NCBI RefSeq assembly: GCF_014650555.1
Contig: NZ_BMVE01000003.1
Location: forward strand, 558,001 to 622,000
Direction of reading: 5' to 3'
DNA length: 64,000 bases
Source: Streptomyces goshikiensis
GTDB lineage: Bacteria > Actinomycetota > Actinomycetes > Streptomycetales > Streptomycetaceae
Position 1 is the first letter of the stretch; each line of letters starts with the position of its first letter. The translations under genes and the position numbers were made by a program. The notes beneath the pieces were generated by a model. The model was not told the origin of the DNA and made no database searches. It saw nothing but the letters and a program-made list of their open reading frames with translations. This document shows, one piece after another, positions 9,756 through 18,626 of the stretch.

Positions 9756-9784
9756 TAGTGGGCATGCGTGGGCCGGAAGGAGGA

Positions 9785-10159
9785 CTAGAGCTCCAGGGCC
9801 GCCTCGATGCGCCGGATCTGGTGACGGGCCATGGCCAGGTTCGAATTCCCCTTGTCCAGCACGACGTACAGGAACAGGCCGGTGGTCCCGCGGCCCTTGA
9901 GGAGCCTGATGAGGTGGTACTGGCTGCCGAGGGTGATCAGCAGGTCCTCGATCTCGTCGTTCAGACCCAGCATCTCCATGGTGCGGACCTTGGCCCGGAT
10001 CACATCGGTGTTGCCGGCGGCGGCGACCGTGAGGTCGAGGTCCTTCCCGCCGCCGAGCGTGCCCAGGGCCATGCCGCTGGTGTAGTCGACCAGGGCGGCT
10101 CCCAGCGCGCCCTCGATCGAGGCCATCGTTTCCTTCAACGAGACTTCCACATTCGCCAT
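9785..10159 (-). CDS. Roadblock/LC7-like protein
   Basis: This 124-residue protein starts at MANVEVSLKETMASIEGALG and has the roadblock pattern: an N-terminal helix, a GAALVDYTSGMALGTLGG strand-turn-strand, then NEIEDLLITLGSQYHLIRLL and a LFLYVVLDKGNSNLAMARHQIRRIEAAL ending. Such proteins bind small Ras-like GTPases or scaffold signalling. In Streptomyces they often belong to conservons (kinase, roadblock, DUF742, GTPase), but none of those partners is next to this gene, so it stands alone. A GGGAG ribosome binding site about nine bases ahead supports the ATG at 10159 over the longer frame to 10234. Confidence 0.75.
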   Translation of the reverse strand: MANVEVSLKETMASIEGALGAALVDYTSGMALGTLGGGKDLDLTVAAAGNTDVIRAKVRTMEMLGLNDEIEDLLITLGSQYHLIRLLKGRGTTGLFLYVVLDKGNSNLAMARHQIRRIEAALEL

Positions 10160-10340
10160 CGTCGACCGCTCCCTCGCTGCTCCGTCCACGGCCGGCGCCC
10201 CGTTCGGCGGGACACCGCACCACTTGTGAGACACACGCTACTGAGAGTGTCCGCAGGGGTGGGTGGAACGGTGGATTTGGCGGAAAACACCCCTGTCGGC
10301 CGGGGCTCTCCCGCCGCCGCCTCCCGCGCCGCCGGCGGGC

Positions 10341-11582
10341 CTACCCGATGTCCACCACGCGTGCCCAGGCGGGCGGTCCGTCCGGGACGTAGTCCGGGTC
10401 CCCTTCGTCCCACGAGCCGGCCGAGCGGGACCGGGGGAACAGGCCCACCACCGTCCGGCACGGCGGCCGGGAGCCCGGCCAGCGCGTCTGCCCGTCGGTC
10501 AGGACCACGATGACATCCGGCCGGGCCGACGACCGCAGCGCCTTGGCGAAGCCCGTACGGAGATCCGTACCGCCACCTCCCAGCAGCGGGATCCCCTCGG
10601 CGCTGCACAACGGGTGCGCGATCCGAGCCGCCGCGTCGCACGGCACCACGGTGACCAGGTCCCGCCGGCCGCCCACGGCACGCGCGATCGCGGCGACTTC
10701 GAGCAGCGCGCTGCCCAGTTCGGCGTCACTGACCGACCCGGAGGTGTCGATGACCACGCAGACCCGGGGCGGCCTGCGCCGAAGGCTCGGCAGCACCGCG
10801 CCCGGCACCCCGGCCGAGCGCCGCGACGGGCGGCCGTACGAGTAGTCCTCGCCCGCGCCGGAACCGGAGACGGCCGACCGGACCGCCGCCCCCAGCAACT
10901 CCCGCCACGGCTGCGGCGGGTGGAACGCCTCCTCCGCCCACCGCTTCCACCCCTGCGGGGTGCTCCCCGGCCGGCCGGCGATGCCCTGCGCCACCCGGAA
11001 GCGGACCGCGTCCCTCTCCTGCTCGCTCAGGCCGTGCGCGCCGTCCGGGCCGAGGTCCCACTCCCGTTCCCGGCCGTCGGCCCCGCTGCCGCAGTCCAGC
11101 CAGGCCATGTGCGCCGTGTGCGGCCCGAGTCCGAACCGGCGCAGGTAGTCCTCCATGAGCCGGCCCTCGGGCAGCCCCACGGACGCCGGATCCACAGCGC
11201 CCTCGGGCCGCACCAGCCCGTCGCCGAACACGTCGTCGTTGATCTCGAAGTCCGCCGCGATGTTCATCCGCAGCCGTTCCCCCGGGCCGTGCAGCCCGCG
11301 CTCCCGAGCGACCCGGTCACCGCGCCCGTGGTGGTCACGCAGCAGGTGTGACACCTCGTGCACCCACACCCCGGCCAGTTCCTCCACCGGCGTCCGGTCC
11401 ACGAACGCCGGCGAGACGTAGCACCGCCAGTGCCGGTCGACGGCCATCGTCGGGACCCGGCGGGACTCCACCACGTGCAGGGCGAACAGCGCCGTCGCCA
11501 GGTAGGGCCGCACCCGAGTGGCGTGCAGCCGGGCGGCGAAGAGCTTGTCGCGGTCCAGGCCGCCCACCGCCAGTCCCGTCAT
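10341..11582 (-). CDS. DUF2201-type metallopeptidase-like and VWA-like protein
   Basis: This 413-residue protein has an N-terminal helical domain with a zinc-peptidase-like motif, HEVSH (His75 and His79), followed by IAADFEIND. The C-terminal domain is von Willebrand A-like, with a MIDAS sequence DTSGSVSD, a GGGTDLRTGF segment and VIVVLTDGQT. This architecture is the DUF2201/VWA-like family that works with MoxR AAA+ ATPases. Its start overlaps the stop of the MoxR gene by four bases. It is the last of three genes transcribed together from 14236. I infer a chaperone or maturation machine; the client is unknown. Confidence 0.85.
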   Translation of the reverse strand: MTGLAVGGLDRDKLFAARLHATRVRPYLATALFALHVVESRRVPTMAVDRHWRCYVSPAFVDRTPVEELAGVWVHEVSHLLRDHHGRGDRVARERGLHGPGERLRMNIAADFEINDDVFGDGLVRPEGAVDPASVGLPEGRLMEDYLRRFGLGPHTAHMAWLDCGSGADGREREWDLGPDGAHGLSEQERDAVRFRVAQGIAGRPGSTPQGWKRWAEEAFHPPQPWRELLGAAVRSAVSGSGAGEDYSYGRPSRRSAGVPGAVLPSLRRRPPRVCVVIDTSGSVSDAELGSALLEVAAIARAVGGRRDLVTVVPCDAAARIAHPLCSAEGIPLLGGGGTDLRTGFAKALRSSARPDVIVVLTDGQTRWPGSRPPCRTVVGLFPRSRSAGSWDEGDPDYVPDGPPAWARVVDIG

Positions 11583-12796
11583 CGCCCGGCTTCCGCGGCG
11601 GCCACGGCCCGGGCGGTGGCGCGATCCGCCCGCCGCGAGAGGTCCACCGCACCGGCGAGCCGCTCGATCGCCTCCGGTACGTCCCACTCCGCGCGGCGCA
11701 GCGCGGCGAGCGCGGTCGCGGGGACCACCACCAGATCCGGCGCCCCGGTCTCCAGCGCCCGGACCAGGAGCGTCCACGCCGCGTCCCAGCGGGAACGCTC
11801 GGGGCGGCGGCGGACCGCTTCGACCACGCCGTCGAGCGCGGCCTGCCGCAGATCGCCCCGTTCGGGCAGGACGGCGCCCGCCGGGTCCCCGAGGAGCTCC
11901 TCGGGGTCGGGCAGCTCCATCCGGTCCAGGCCCGCCAGCAGCTCCAGTCCGGGACCGTCCCCCACGGAGCCCCTGACCAGCAGGGAGAGCACTTCCCGGG
12001 AGGAGCCGGCCGCGGTCGCGAAGGCGATCAGGCGCAGGGTCATGTCCCAGCTCCGGGGGGACGGCCAGGGGCCGCCCCGGCCGCTCTCGCCGCTGGGCAG
12101 CCGGTGCACGAGCGTCGGGCGGGTGGTGAGGAGCCCGCACACCGCGCGCCGGGCGAGGTCCACGGCCCCGGTCAGCCGCTCCGGGTCGAGCCGCGGCAGT
12201 GTCGCCCGGGGCCAGGTGCCGCCGAGACCCCGTACCACCACCTCGTGGTCGTGGGTCCACTGCAGATGGACGAACCGGTTGGCCAGCGGCGGGCTCAGCT
12301 CCCAGCCGTCGGCCGCCGACGACCGCGGATTCGCGGCGGCGACGATCCGGACGCCGGGCGGCAACCGCAGCGCGCCGATGCGCCGTTCGAGCACGAGGCG
12401 GAGCAGGGCGGCCTGTACGGCCGGCGGGGCGGTGGACAGCTCGTCGAGGAACAGCAGGCCGCGGCCGGCCCGTACCAGGCGTACGGCCCAGTCCGGCGGG
12501 GCCATCGGCACGCCCTGCACCGCGGGATCGTCCCCGATGACGGGCAGGCCGGAGAAGTCCGACGGCTCGTGCACGCTGGCGATCACCGTGGTCAGCGGTA
12601 GGTCCAGGGACTCGGCGAGCTGCGTCAGGGCGGCGGTCTTGCCGATCCCCGGCTCGCCCCAGAGCAGTACGGGCAGGTCGGCGGCCACGGCCAGGGACAG
12701 GGCCTCCAGCTGGGTGTCCGGGCGCGGTTCGGTCGTGGTGTCGCGGAGCAGGTCCAGCAGCTCGCCGGCCACATCGAGCGGGGCATATGAGGGCAT
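11579..12796 (-). CDS. MoxR-family AAA+ ATPase
   Basis: A 405-residue AAA+ protein with Walker A GEPGIGKT, Walker B GLLFLDELS, sensor 1 in IVAAANPRS and an arginine-bearing PPLANRF segment. These are the hallmarks of MoxR/RavA-like ATPases that remodel or help insert cofactors into partner proteins together with VWA proteins. The C-terminal 150 residues are helical and specific to this subgroup. The gene is translationally coupled to the VWA protein downstream and follows an uncharacterised gene by 42 bases. Confidence 0.9.
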   Translation of the reverse strand: MPSYAPLDVAGELLDLLRDTTTEPRPDTQLEALSLAVAADLPVLLWGEPGIGKTAALTQLAESLDLPLTTVIASVHEPSDFSGLPVIGDDPAVQGVPMAPPDWAVRLVRAGRGLLFLDELSTAPPAVQAALLRLVLERRIGALRLPPGVRIVAAANPRSSAADGWELSPPLANRFVHLQWTHDHEVVVRGLGGTWPRATLPRLDPERLTGAVDLARRAVCGLLTTRPTLVHRLPSGESGRGGPWPSPRSWDMTLRLIAFATAAGSSREVLSLLVRGSVGDGPGLELLAGLDRMELPDPEELLGDPAGAVLPERGDLRQAALDGVVEAVRRRPERSRWDAAWTLLVRALETGAPDLVVVPATALAALRRAEWDVPEAIERLAGAVDLSRRADRATARAVAAAEAGR

Positions 12797-12838
12797 GTGT
12801 GATCACCTGAAGGAGTTGGTGGTGCAAGGAAAAGGGGG

Positions 12839-14236
12839 TCAGCGGCGGGTCGTGCGACGCGGGCGCGAACGGCGGCCGCCACTGCCGCTGCGGCCGCGGT
12901 CCGGTGCGGGACCGGGTTCCGCCCCGGCCAGACCCGCCCTGAACAGGCCGTACGTGATCCGCCGTTGCGCGGCGGACTCCAGCTCGTCCCGCAAGGGCCC
13001 CTCGCGCAGCAGCGCCTCGGGACCCAGCAGGCCTTCCACGATGGCGAGCGCGCCGGCGGTGTCGCCGTGGTCGAGGCGTTCGCGGACGCCGGCGAGGCAG
13101 TCCGGACGGCGGTGTGCGGCGTCGATCACCTGGAGGCAGGGGAGCGGAGTACCGGTCAGCGCGACCAGCAGTTCCTCCCGTCGGATCTCGGCGGGATCGT
13201 GGTCGAGCGGGGCCAGCACCCCGTCGACCAGGCCGATCCGGTGCCGGGCGCCCCGGCACTCCACGAGGTGCGGCCGCCCCGCCGTGTCCGCCGTCCGGGA
13301 CGGGGCGGCGGCGGGCGCGTGGCCCGGTACGAGGGCCGCGGCGACCAGCGGGTGCAGCCGGTCCGCCCCGATCGCCCCGGTGCGCAGCAGCTCCAGGTCG
13401 GGCAGCACCCAGGTCGCCGCGTCGGGCAGTACGGGCAGGGCGGCGCCGCCGCCCTCCGAGGACGCCGTGATCCGCAGGCGGGGTGGACCGGCGCCGCCTG
13501 GATCCGTCACCAGGCGCAGGTCCAGCCGGTGCCGGGCCGCGAGCCGCACGGTGACGGCCCCGTCGGCGGGCAGGCCCTCGGCGCGGAGCAGCATCCCCGC
13601 CTCGGCCGCCCACCGGTCGACGGCACAGCGGTGGTCCGGCGCAAGCAGCCGCGCAACCAGCTCTTGCGGCGCCGGGCCCGGCGGGGCGCCGCCCCCGGAC
13701 CGGGGGCCCAACTCCCCGGCCCTGCGGGCGTCCCACAGGTGGCGGTGCAGGTCCAGGCGGAACCGGCGGTGCGGGTGGGGATGCGGATGCCGGCGGGCAG
13801 CGGGCTCGTCGAGGGACCCGTCCCACAGCCCGATGCCGATCCGCTGACCGGCGTCCGCCCAGGCCGGGGGAGTGCGGGCCACCAGGTGCACCGGCCGTAC
13901 GCCGCGCCCCGCGACCTCGTACCGGGCCAGGGCGAGCGTCAGTCCGGGGCGCAGCAGTCCGTCGGGAGCGATCCTCGGCATGTGCCAGCGCAGCAGGTCG
14001 GGAGCGAGGTGGCGGAGGTCGTCCCGGATGCGGGCGGCGATTTCCCGGCCGTGGGTGCGCGCCAGGTCACGCGGGTTGAAGTCGAGGTCGACGCGTGCGG
14101 CGGCGCACGCCCCGGCCCAGTCCCCGGCACGGCGGCGGGCGGTCGCGGTCTCGATCATGGAGGGCGGCACGGCGAACTCGCGCACGCGCAGCCAGAGGGA
14201 AAGGCGGGAATCTCCCATCGCGGTCTCAGTGAGCAT
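12839..14236 (-). CDS. Uncharacterised protein, first gene of the MoxR-VWA unit
   Basis: I do not recognise a family. The 465-residue product is mostly soluble and Arg/Ala/Leu-rich. The N-terminal half has a helical ATARRRAGDWAGACAAARVDLDFNPRDLAR stretch that looks like a TPR-type repeat. The middle has DPGGAGPPRLRITAS and VLPDLELLRTGAIG segments with a beta-rich feel, and the C-terminal half contains another helical pair (HRRPDCLAGVRERLDHGDTAGALAIVEGLLG). The start ATG at 14236 has an AAGGTGAG ribosome binding site; an in-frame GTG two codons earlier is possible. Co-transcription with MoxR and VWA genes makes it a candidate adaptor or client of that machine (inference). Confidence 0.75.
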   Translation of the reverse strand: MLTETAMGDSRLSLWLRVREFAVPPSMIETATARRRAGDWAGACAAARVDLDFNPRDLARTHGREIAARIRDDLRHLAPDLLRWHMPRIAPDGLLRPGLTLALARYEVAGRGVRPVHLVARTPPAWADAGQRIGIGLWDGSLDEPAARRHPHPHPHRRFRLDLHRHLWDARRAGELGPRSGGGAPPGPAPQELVARLLAPDHRCAVDRWAAEAGMLLRAEGLPADGAVTVRLAARHRLDLRLVTDPGGAGPPRLRITASSEGGGAALPVLPDAATWVLPDLELLRTGAIGADRLHPLVAAALVPGHAPAAAPSRTADTAGRPHLVECRGARHRIGLVDGVLAPLDHDPAEIRREELLVALTGTPLPCLQVIDAAHRRPDCLAGVRERLDHGDTAGALAIVEGLLGPEALLREGPLRDELESAAQRRITYGLFRAGLAGAEPGPAPDRGRSGSGGRRSRPRRTTRR

Positions 14237-14414
14237 CAGCACTCACCTTGCGCGGTGGGGACCCCCCGTCTGAGAGCAGAAGGAGTGATCATCGGGACAG
14301 ACCCTAACGGGCACCTCCCCGGTCCGCCAGGAGATTTCTCCGCCCGCCGCCTGACCGCCCCCGCGCCGCTGCTGCCGGACCAGGCACTCGGCCGAGGTGG
14401 CGGGGCCGGGGCCG

Positions 14415-14888
14415 TCAGGCGCCCGTGGTGGAGCCCGGGCGGATGATCATCAGGACGGTCACGGTGGCCCACAGAAGGTTGAACACGCCGGTGTACAGGG
14501 CCAGTTGGCGGGAGGTGCGGTCGGCGCCCTCCGGCGGGCCGGCCGGGGCGTCGAGGGCGTCCAAAGTCGCCTCCTGGCGGGGCAGGACGAGCCCGCCGAG
14601 GACAACCGCGGCCAGGGCGGTCAGCGCGATCGAGGTGATCAGCCAGGCGCTGCCGAGCACGTGCAGGCTCTTGGCCGTCGCGAAGCCGGACGCCGGGACG
14701 ACCACGGCGATCACCGCGTAGACCCGGCAGATCCGGTGCAGCGTACGTACGGTGGCCGGCCCGGCGGGGTCGGCGGGGGAGGCCACCGCCCGCCGTACGG
14801 CGGCGGGGAACATGCTTGCGGCCACGGTGACCGGGCCGATCGCGATGATCGCCGCCAGGACATGGACGGCGAGCAGGAATTTCGTCAC
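14415..14888 (-). CDS. Four-helix integral membrane protein, DUF2269-like
   Basis: The 157-residue protein has four hydrophobic segments: LLAVHVLAAIIAIGPVTVAASM, VYAVIAVVVPASGFATA, AWLITSIALTALAAVVLGGLV and LYTGVFNLLWATVTVLMII. The short loops and the first helix with a His (VHVLA) match the DUF2269 family of small predicted integral membrane proteins. Function is unknown. It is transcribed in the same direction as the upstream DJ-1 gene with a 58-base gap, so the two may form an operon. Confidence 0.75.
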   Translation of the reverse strand: MTKFLLAVHVLAAIIAIGPVTVAASMFPAAVRRAVASPADPAGPATVRTLHRICRVYAVIAVVVPASGFATAKSLHVLGSAWLITSIALTALAAVVLGGLVLPRQEATLDALDAPAGPPEGADRTSRQLALYTGVFNLLWATVTVLMIIRPGSTTGA

Positions 14889-14946
14889 GGGGAAGCTTCC
14901 AGGGTGATCGGGAGGGAGGGCCGGGAGGGCAAGGGGCGGGCGGGTG

Positions 14947-15615
14947 TCAGAACGCAGCCGGGACCGGCCCGGTGGCCCGCCACACCGTGCCGCGGCGCTC
15001 GTGGGCGAACAGCCGCTCCACGGCGTGCGCGATCCGCGGCCCGAGCTCGCGCTCCAGCAGATAGAGGCCGAGGTCCAGGCCGGAGGTGACGCCCGCGCCG
15101 CTCACCAGGTCGCCGTCGTCCACGATGCGGGCGTCGACCGCGACCGCGCCTGTGGCGGCCAGTGCGTCCAGGCCCAGGTGGTTCGTCGTGACGTGACGGC
15201 CCTCGATCAGCCCGGCCATCGCCGGCACGAGCGAGCCCCCGCACACGGTGGCCACGATCGTCCCCGGCCGCTCCAGCGCCTCCTTCAGCAGGGCCGGCAG
15301 CCCGGTGGAGAGCGAGCGCGCCAACAGGGCGGGAACCGTGTCCTCGCCGCCGGGGCCGCCCGCGTCGGCGCCGGCGCCGAGCGGTCCCACCGCTCCCGGT
15401 ACGAGGACCAGCCCGGCCCGCCGCGGATCCAGCCGGCCGGTGGCCCGCAGCGTGAGCAGCCCCGCGCCCGAGGGCACCTCGCGCGGCCCCTCGGCCGAGA
15501 CCAGCTCGACGCTGAGCTGCCCGGGAGCGGCCATCGATCCGGCGAACAGCACCTCGTAGGGGGCGATGACGTCCAGCGGGTCGAAGCCGTCGAACAGCAC
15601 GATCTGGCACAGCAT
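14947..15615 (-). CDS. DJ-1/PfpI-family protein
   Basis: A 222-residue DJ-1/PfpI domain protein starting MLCQIVLFDGFDPLDVIAPYEVL. It has the nucleophile elbow ATVCGGSLVPAMAGLIEGRHVTTNHLG, with the cysteine positioned as in this superfamily, and the VSGAGVTSGLDLGLYLLERELG ending shared with isonitrile hydratase (InhA)-like members. It may act as a hydratase or amidase; the substrate cannot be read from sequence. It is divergent from a DJ-1/AraC regulator at 15836, the probable controller, and a 14-base operator lies between them. The start is supported by an AGGGAA ribosome binding site; a longer frame extends to 15705. Confidence 0.87.
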   Translation of the reverse strand: MLCQIVLFDGFDPLDVIAPYEVLFAGSMAAPGQLSVELVSAEGPREVPSGAGLLTLRATGRLDPRRAGLVLVPGAVGPLGAGADAGGPGGEDTVPALLARSLSTGLPALLKEALERPGTIVATVCGGSLVPAMAGLIEGRHVTTNHLGLDALAATGAVAVDARIVDDGDLVSGAGVTSGLDLGLYLLERELGPRIAHAVERLFAHERRGTVWRATGPVPAAF

Positions 15616-15697
15616 CAGGAGCGTTCCCTTCCGTCGGTTCCGGCGCCCGCCCGGGGCGCCGGAACCGACGGTATGCGCGGCCGCCCGTGCCCGGCAG

Positions 15698-15711
15698 TGG
15701 CGCAATTGCCA
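15698..15711. promoter_or_regulatory. Operator TGGCGCAATTGCCA between the DJ-1 gene and its regulator
   Basis: Perfect TGGC/GCCA outer arms. It lies 83 bases upstream of the DJ-1 start and 125 upstream of the regulator start. Related 14-base elements occur beside the two other DJ-1/AraC regulators in the window (38453-38468 and 59625-59638). The sequence is also close to the AdpA consensus, which belongs to the same regulator family. Confidence 0.55.
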
Positions 15712-15835
15712 GGCTCCAACGGATTCCCGCCAGCCGCCGGAAAGAGCCGATCAGCAGCCCTCACCGGGGTCGGCGCAGCGGAGAGCCCTCCCCGCCTCCC
15801 TTGGCGGGAATCCGGGGGCCATCTAGGATCGAGCC

Positions 15836-16789
15836 ATGCACACCGTCGCCGTCCTCGCCCTGGACGGAGTCATCCCCTTCGACCTGTCCACCCCCATCGA
15901 AGTGTTCAGCCGCACCCGGCTCCCCGGCGGCCGCCCGGCCTACCGCGTCCGCGTCTGCGCGCCCACCCCGGAGGTGGACGCCGGCGCCTTCGCGCTCCGG
16001 GCGCCCTGGCCGCTGGAGGCCCTGGCGGAGGCGGACACCATCGTGCTGCCCGGGGTCGCCGACCTCGACGCACCCCTCCCGCCGGAGGTCCTCGACGCGC
16101 TGCGCCGGGCGGCCGGCCGCGGCACCCGGATCGCGTCGATCTGCGTGGGCGCCTTCGTGCTCGCCGCCACCGGGCTCCTGGACGGGCTGCGCGCCACCAC
16201 CCACTGGATGGCCGCCCCCGCGCTGGCCGCCAGGTATCCCGGTATCGAGGTGGACGCCGACGTCCTCTACATCGACAACGGGCGGTTGCTGACCTCGGCC
16301 GGAGCAGCCGCCGGACTCGACCTGTGCCTGCACCTGATCCGGCGCGACCACGGCTCGGCCGTCGCCGCAGACGCCGCCCGGCTGTCGGTCATGCCGCTGG
16401 AACGCGAGGGCGGGCAGGCGCAGTTCATCGTCCACGAACAGCCGCCCACCCCGCACGGGTCGGAACTGGAGCCGCTGCTCAGCTGGATGGAGGAGAACGT
16501 CCACCACGAGCTGACCCTCGACGAGATCGCCGGCCGGGCCGGGATGAGCACGCGCACCCTCAACCGCCGCTTCCGCGAACAGACCGGCACCTCGCCCTTG
16601 CAGTGGCTGCACCGCGCCCGGATCCGCCAGGCCCAGTACCTGCTGGAGAACACCGGCCACCCCGTGGAGCGGATCGCCTCCCAGGTGGGCTTCGGCTCCC
16701 CGACAGCGTTCCGGGACCGCTTCCGGCGGGTGGCCGGCACCAGCCCGAACGCCTACCGCCGCGCCTTCCAGGGGCACGCCGAGCGGTGA
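15836..16789 (+). CDS. DJ-1/AraC (GlxA-type) transcriptional regulator
   Basis: A 317-residue protein with an N-terminal DJ-1/PfpI domain (VAVLALDGVIPFDLSTPIEVF; elbow SICVGAFVLAATGLLDG; LTSAGAAAGLDLCLHLIRRDHG). The C-terminal AraC DNA-binding domain has two helix-turn-helices (LDEIAGRAGMSTRTLNRRFREQTG and VERIASQVGFGSPTAFRDRFRRVAG). This is the AdpA/GlxA architecture. The N-terminal domain generally senses a ligand or sets oligomerisation rather than acting as an enzyme. It is divergent from the DJ-1 gene at 14947-15615, its most likely target. Confidence 0.93.
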   Translation: MHTVAVLALDGVIPFDLSTPIEVFSRTRLPGGRPAYRVRVCAPTPEVDAGAFALRAPWPLEALAEADTIVLPGVADLDAPLPPEVLDALRRAAGRGTRIASICVGAFVLAATGLLDGLRATTHWMAAPALAARYPGIEVDADVLYIDNGRLLTSAGAAAGLDLCLHLIRRDHGSAVAADAARLSVMPLEREGGQAQFIVHEQPPTPHGSELEPLLSWMEENVHHELTLDEIAGRAGMSTRTLNRRFREQTGTSPLQWLHRARIRQAQYLLENTGHPVERIASQVGFGSPTAFRDRFRRVAGTSPNAYRRAFQGHAER

Positions 16790-16850
16790 CCCCGGCCGCC
16801 GGTTGCGGCGGGCCGTCCGGGCGGCGGGGAAGCCGCGCGTACGGCTCGGC

Positions 16851-18059
16851 TCAGCGCTCGGCGGCCGTCCGGCGCTCCCACAGCCGCCGGAGCCTCGGGG
16901 CCCGGGTGCGCCGCGCCCGCGAGTGCCGGTCGAGCTCCTCCACGAGTCGCTGGGAGCGCTTCTCCACGCCCAGCTCGTCCAGCACCCGGTCCACCTCCGC
17001 GAGCAGCGCACCGTACAGCTGCCACTGACCGGGGCGCGAGCGCGCCTCCTCCAGCAGCAGCCGCGCGGCCCGTTCGCGGCTGGCGCGGGCGGCGTCCAGT
17101 TCCTGGCTCAACCGGGTCTCCGCCTCCTCCGCGCTCGAACTGATCTGGGCGGTGATCAGCACCGCGAAGTTCTCGACCGCGACCGCCATGTGCCCGAACA
17201 GCTCCCGCAACGCTTCAGCGACCTCGTCCGGGAAGAGCGAGCCGTCCGTACGTTCCTTGGCCAGGTCCGTCATGGTGCGGCAGCAGACCCGCAGGACGAC
17301 GGCGCAGATCTCCAGGGTGTCCAGCCCCGTACGGAGCACCAGCCGGAAGAGGAGCCCTTCCTTGACCCGGGGGTTGAGGCGCAGGCTGTCCTCGGCCTGC
17401 CGCAGCGCCGAGTCCACCCGCGTGATGTCGCTGTCCAGCCGGCGCGCCTCGTGCAGGCGTGCCGCAGCCTTCTCCACGGGGGTGTGCTCAGCGAGTTCGG
17501 CGCCGAGGTGGAAGAGCAGGTCGCCCATGCGCCGGGACAGTGACCGGATCGCCTCGTTCGCGGGCGCCACCCACACGGGCGGGGCGAGGAAGAGGTTGAA
17601 CATGAGCCCCACGACGGCCCCGATCAGCGTTTCCAGCACCCGGTCCCAGGCGGTCGCGGCGACCCGGGTCACCCCGAGCACCAGCATCGCGCTGATCGCG
17701 ACCTCGGGGACGAACTCGTCGACGCGGACGATGTGGCCGACGACGAGCGAGGTCAGGATGACCAGACCCAGGCTCCACCAGGTGAGCCCGACGAGCGCGC
17801 TGAACCCGATGGCCACCAGGACGCCCGCGACGACCGCGTTGACGCGTCTGATGCCCGTGGTGAGCGTGGTGTAGAGGGTCACCTGGACGACGAGCAGCGC
17901 CGTCAGCGGCGCGGTCAGGGGCGCCGGCTCACTGCTCAGCGAGAGCGCGACGACGTAGGCCACGACGGCCGCCGCGGTCGAGCGGAACGTCTGGACGACG
18001 ATCGGCTCCCGACTGCGGCGGACCAGGGAACGTACTGGAACGATGGCTTCCGGCAACAT
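16851..18059 (-). CDS. FUSC/aromatic acid exporter family membrane protein
   Basis: This 402-residue protein has an N-terminal membrane half: AAAVVAYVVALSL, LTALLVVQVTLYTTL, VVAGVLVAIGFSALVGL, LGLVILTSLVVGHIV, ISAMLVLGVTRVAA and LIGAVVGLMFNLFLAPPVW. A long soluble helical C-terminal half follows (LHEARRLDSDITRVDSALRQAEDSL and several coiled stretches). The layout matches the FUSC/ArAE exporter superfamily, though single half-size copies are common in Streptomyces. The substrate is unknown. The start has AAGG nine bases ahead of the ATG. Convergent with the regulator at 15836. Confidence 0.85.
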   Translation of the reverse strand: MLPEAIVPVRSLVRRSREPIVVQTFRSTAAAVVAYVVALSLSSEPAPLTAPLTALLVVQVTLYTTLTTGIRRVNAVVAGVLVAIGFSALVGLTWWSLGLVILTSLVVGHIVRVDEFVPEVAISAMLVLGVTRVAATAWDRVLETLIGAVVGLMFNLFLAPPVWVAPANEAIRSLSRRMGDLLFHLGAELAEHTPVEKAAARLHEARRLDSDITRVDSALRQAEDSLRLNPRVKEGLLFRLVLRTGLDTLEICAVVLRVCCRTMTDLAKERTDGSLFPDEVAEALRELFGHMAVAVENFAVLITAQISSSAEEAETRLSQELDAARASRERAARLLLEEARSRPGQWQLYGALLAEVDRVLDELGVEKRSQRLVEELDRHSRARRTRAPRLRRLWERRTAAER

Positions 18060-18129
18060 ACGTGCCAGCCTTCCCGATCACAGCAGCAACACGCGTCACA
18101 TGGTGCGCGCGTCGCACCAGGCGCGTCCT

Positions 18130-18531
18130 TCACACCGTGGCGTGAATGCGGGCGTGGATGGTCTTGCCGCCGTGAGGGGAGGGCCGGACGGTGATGTGCT
18201 GGGCGAGGTGGTTGACCAGGATCCAGCCCCATCCGCCGGTGCCTTCGACGTGTGGCGGGCGTGGCTGGGGCGGGGTGGGGCTGGTGTCGGTGACGCCGAT
18301 CCAGATCGCCCCGTCGCTGACCGCGAGGTCGAGTACGCAGGGGCCGCGGGTGTGCCGGACGGCGTTGGTGACGAGTTCGCTGACGACGAGCAGGGTGATG
18401 TCCGCCGCGGCCGGTGTCACCTTCTGGCCGCGGTGCACGGCCTCGCCCAGGAACCGGGAGGTCGCCTCCCGGGCCCGGACGGCCGCGCCGGGATGCCGCG
18501 GCAGCTCAAGGTGTTGGATCGGGGGAGCCAT
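18130..18531 (-). CDS. RsbW-type HATPase anti-sigma/regulatory ATPase
   Basis: The 133-residue protein is a minimal HATPase_c_2 domain. The N box is LLVVSELVTNAVRHTRGP, the G1 region is IWIGVTDTSPTPP, and the G2 region is GGWGWILVNHLAQHITVRP. Such stand-alone ATPases are abundant in Streptomyces and act as Ser/Thr kinases on STAS proteins or as anti-sigma factors. No sigma factor or STAS gene is adjacent, so its partner may be elsewhere, possibly the STAS proteins at 671 or 2240 (inference). Confidence 0.88.
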   Translation of the reverse strand: MAPPIQHLELPRHPGAAVRAREATSRFLGEAVHRGQKVTPAAADITLLVVSELVTNAVRHTRGPCVLDLAVSDGAIWIGVTDTSPTPPQPRPPHVEGTGGWGWILVNHLAQHITVRPSPHGGKTIHARIHATV

Positions 18532-18626
18532 CGGCTGTCTCCCGGTTCGGGGATGGGATTCCTACGTCTGTCTCCTGTTTGCCTCGCCTGCCCTGCCGCC
18601 CCGCGTCCATGCACCCGGCCCGGCCC

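Noticed and set aside
10341..13826. A 1161-codon continuous frame through the MoxR and VWA genes
   Set aside because: Only the part from 11582 down encodes the VWA protein; the upstream part is an out-of-frame reading of the MoxR and unknown genes.
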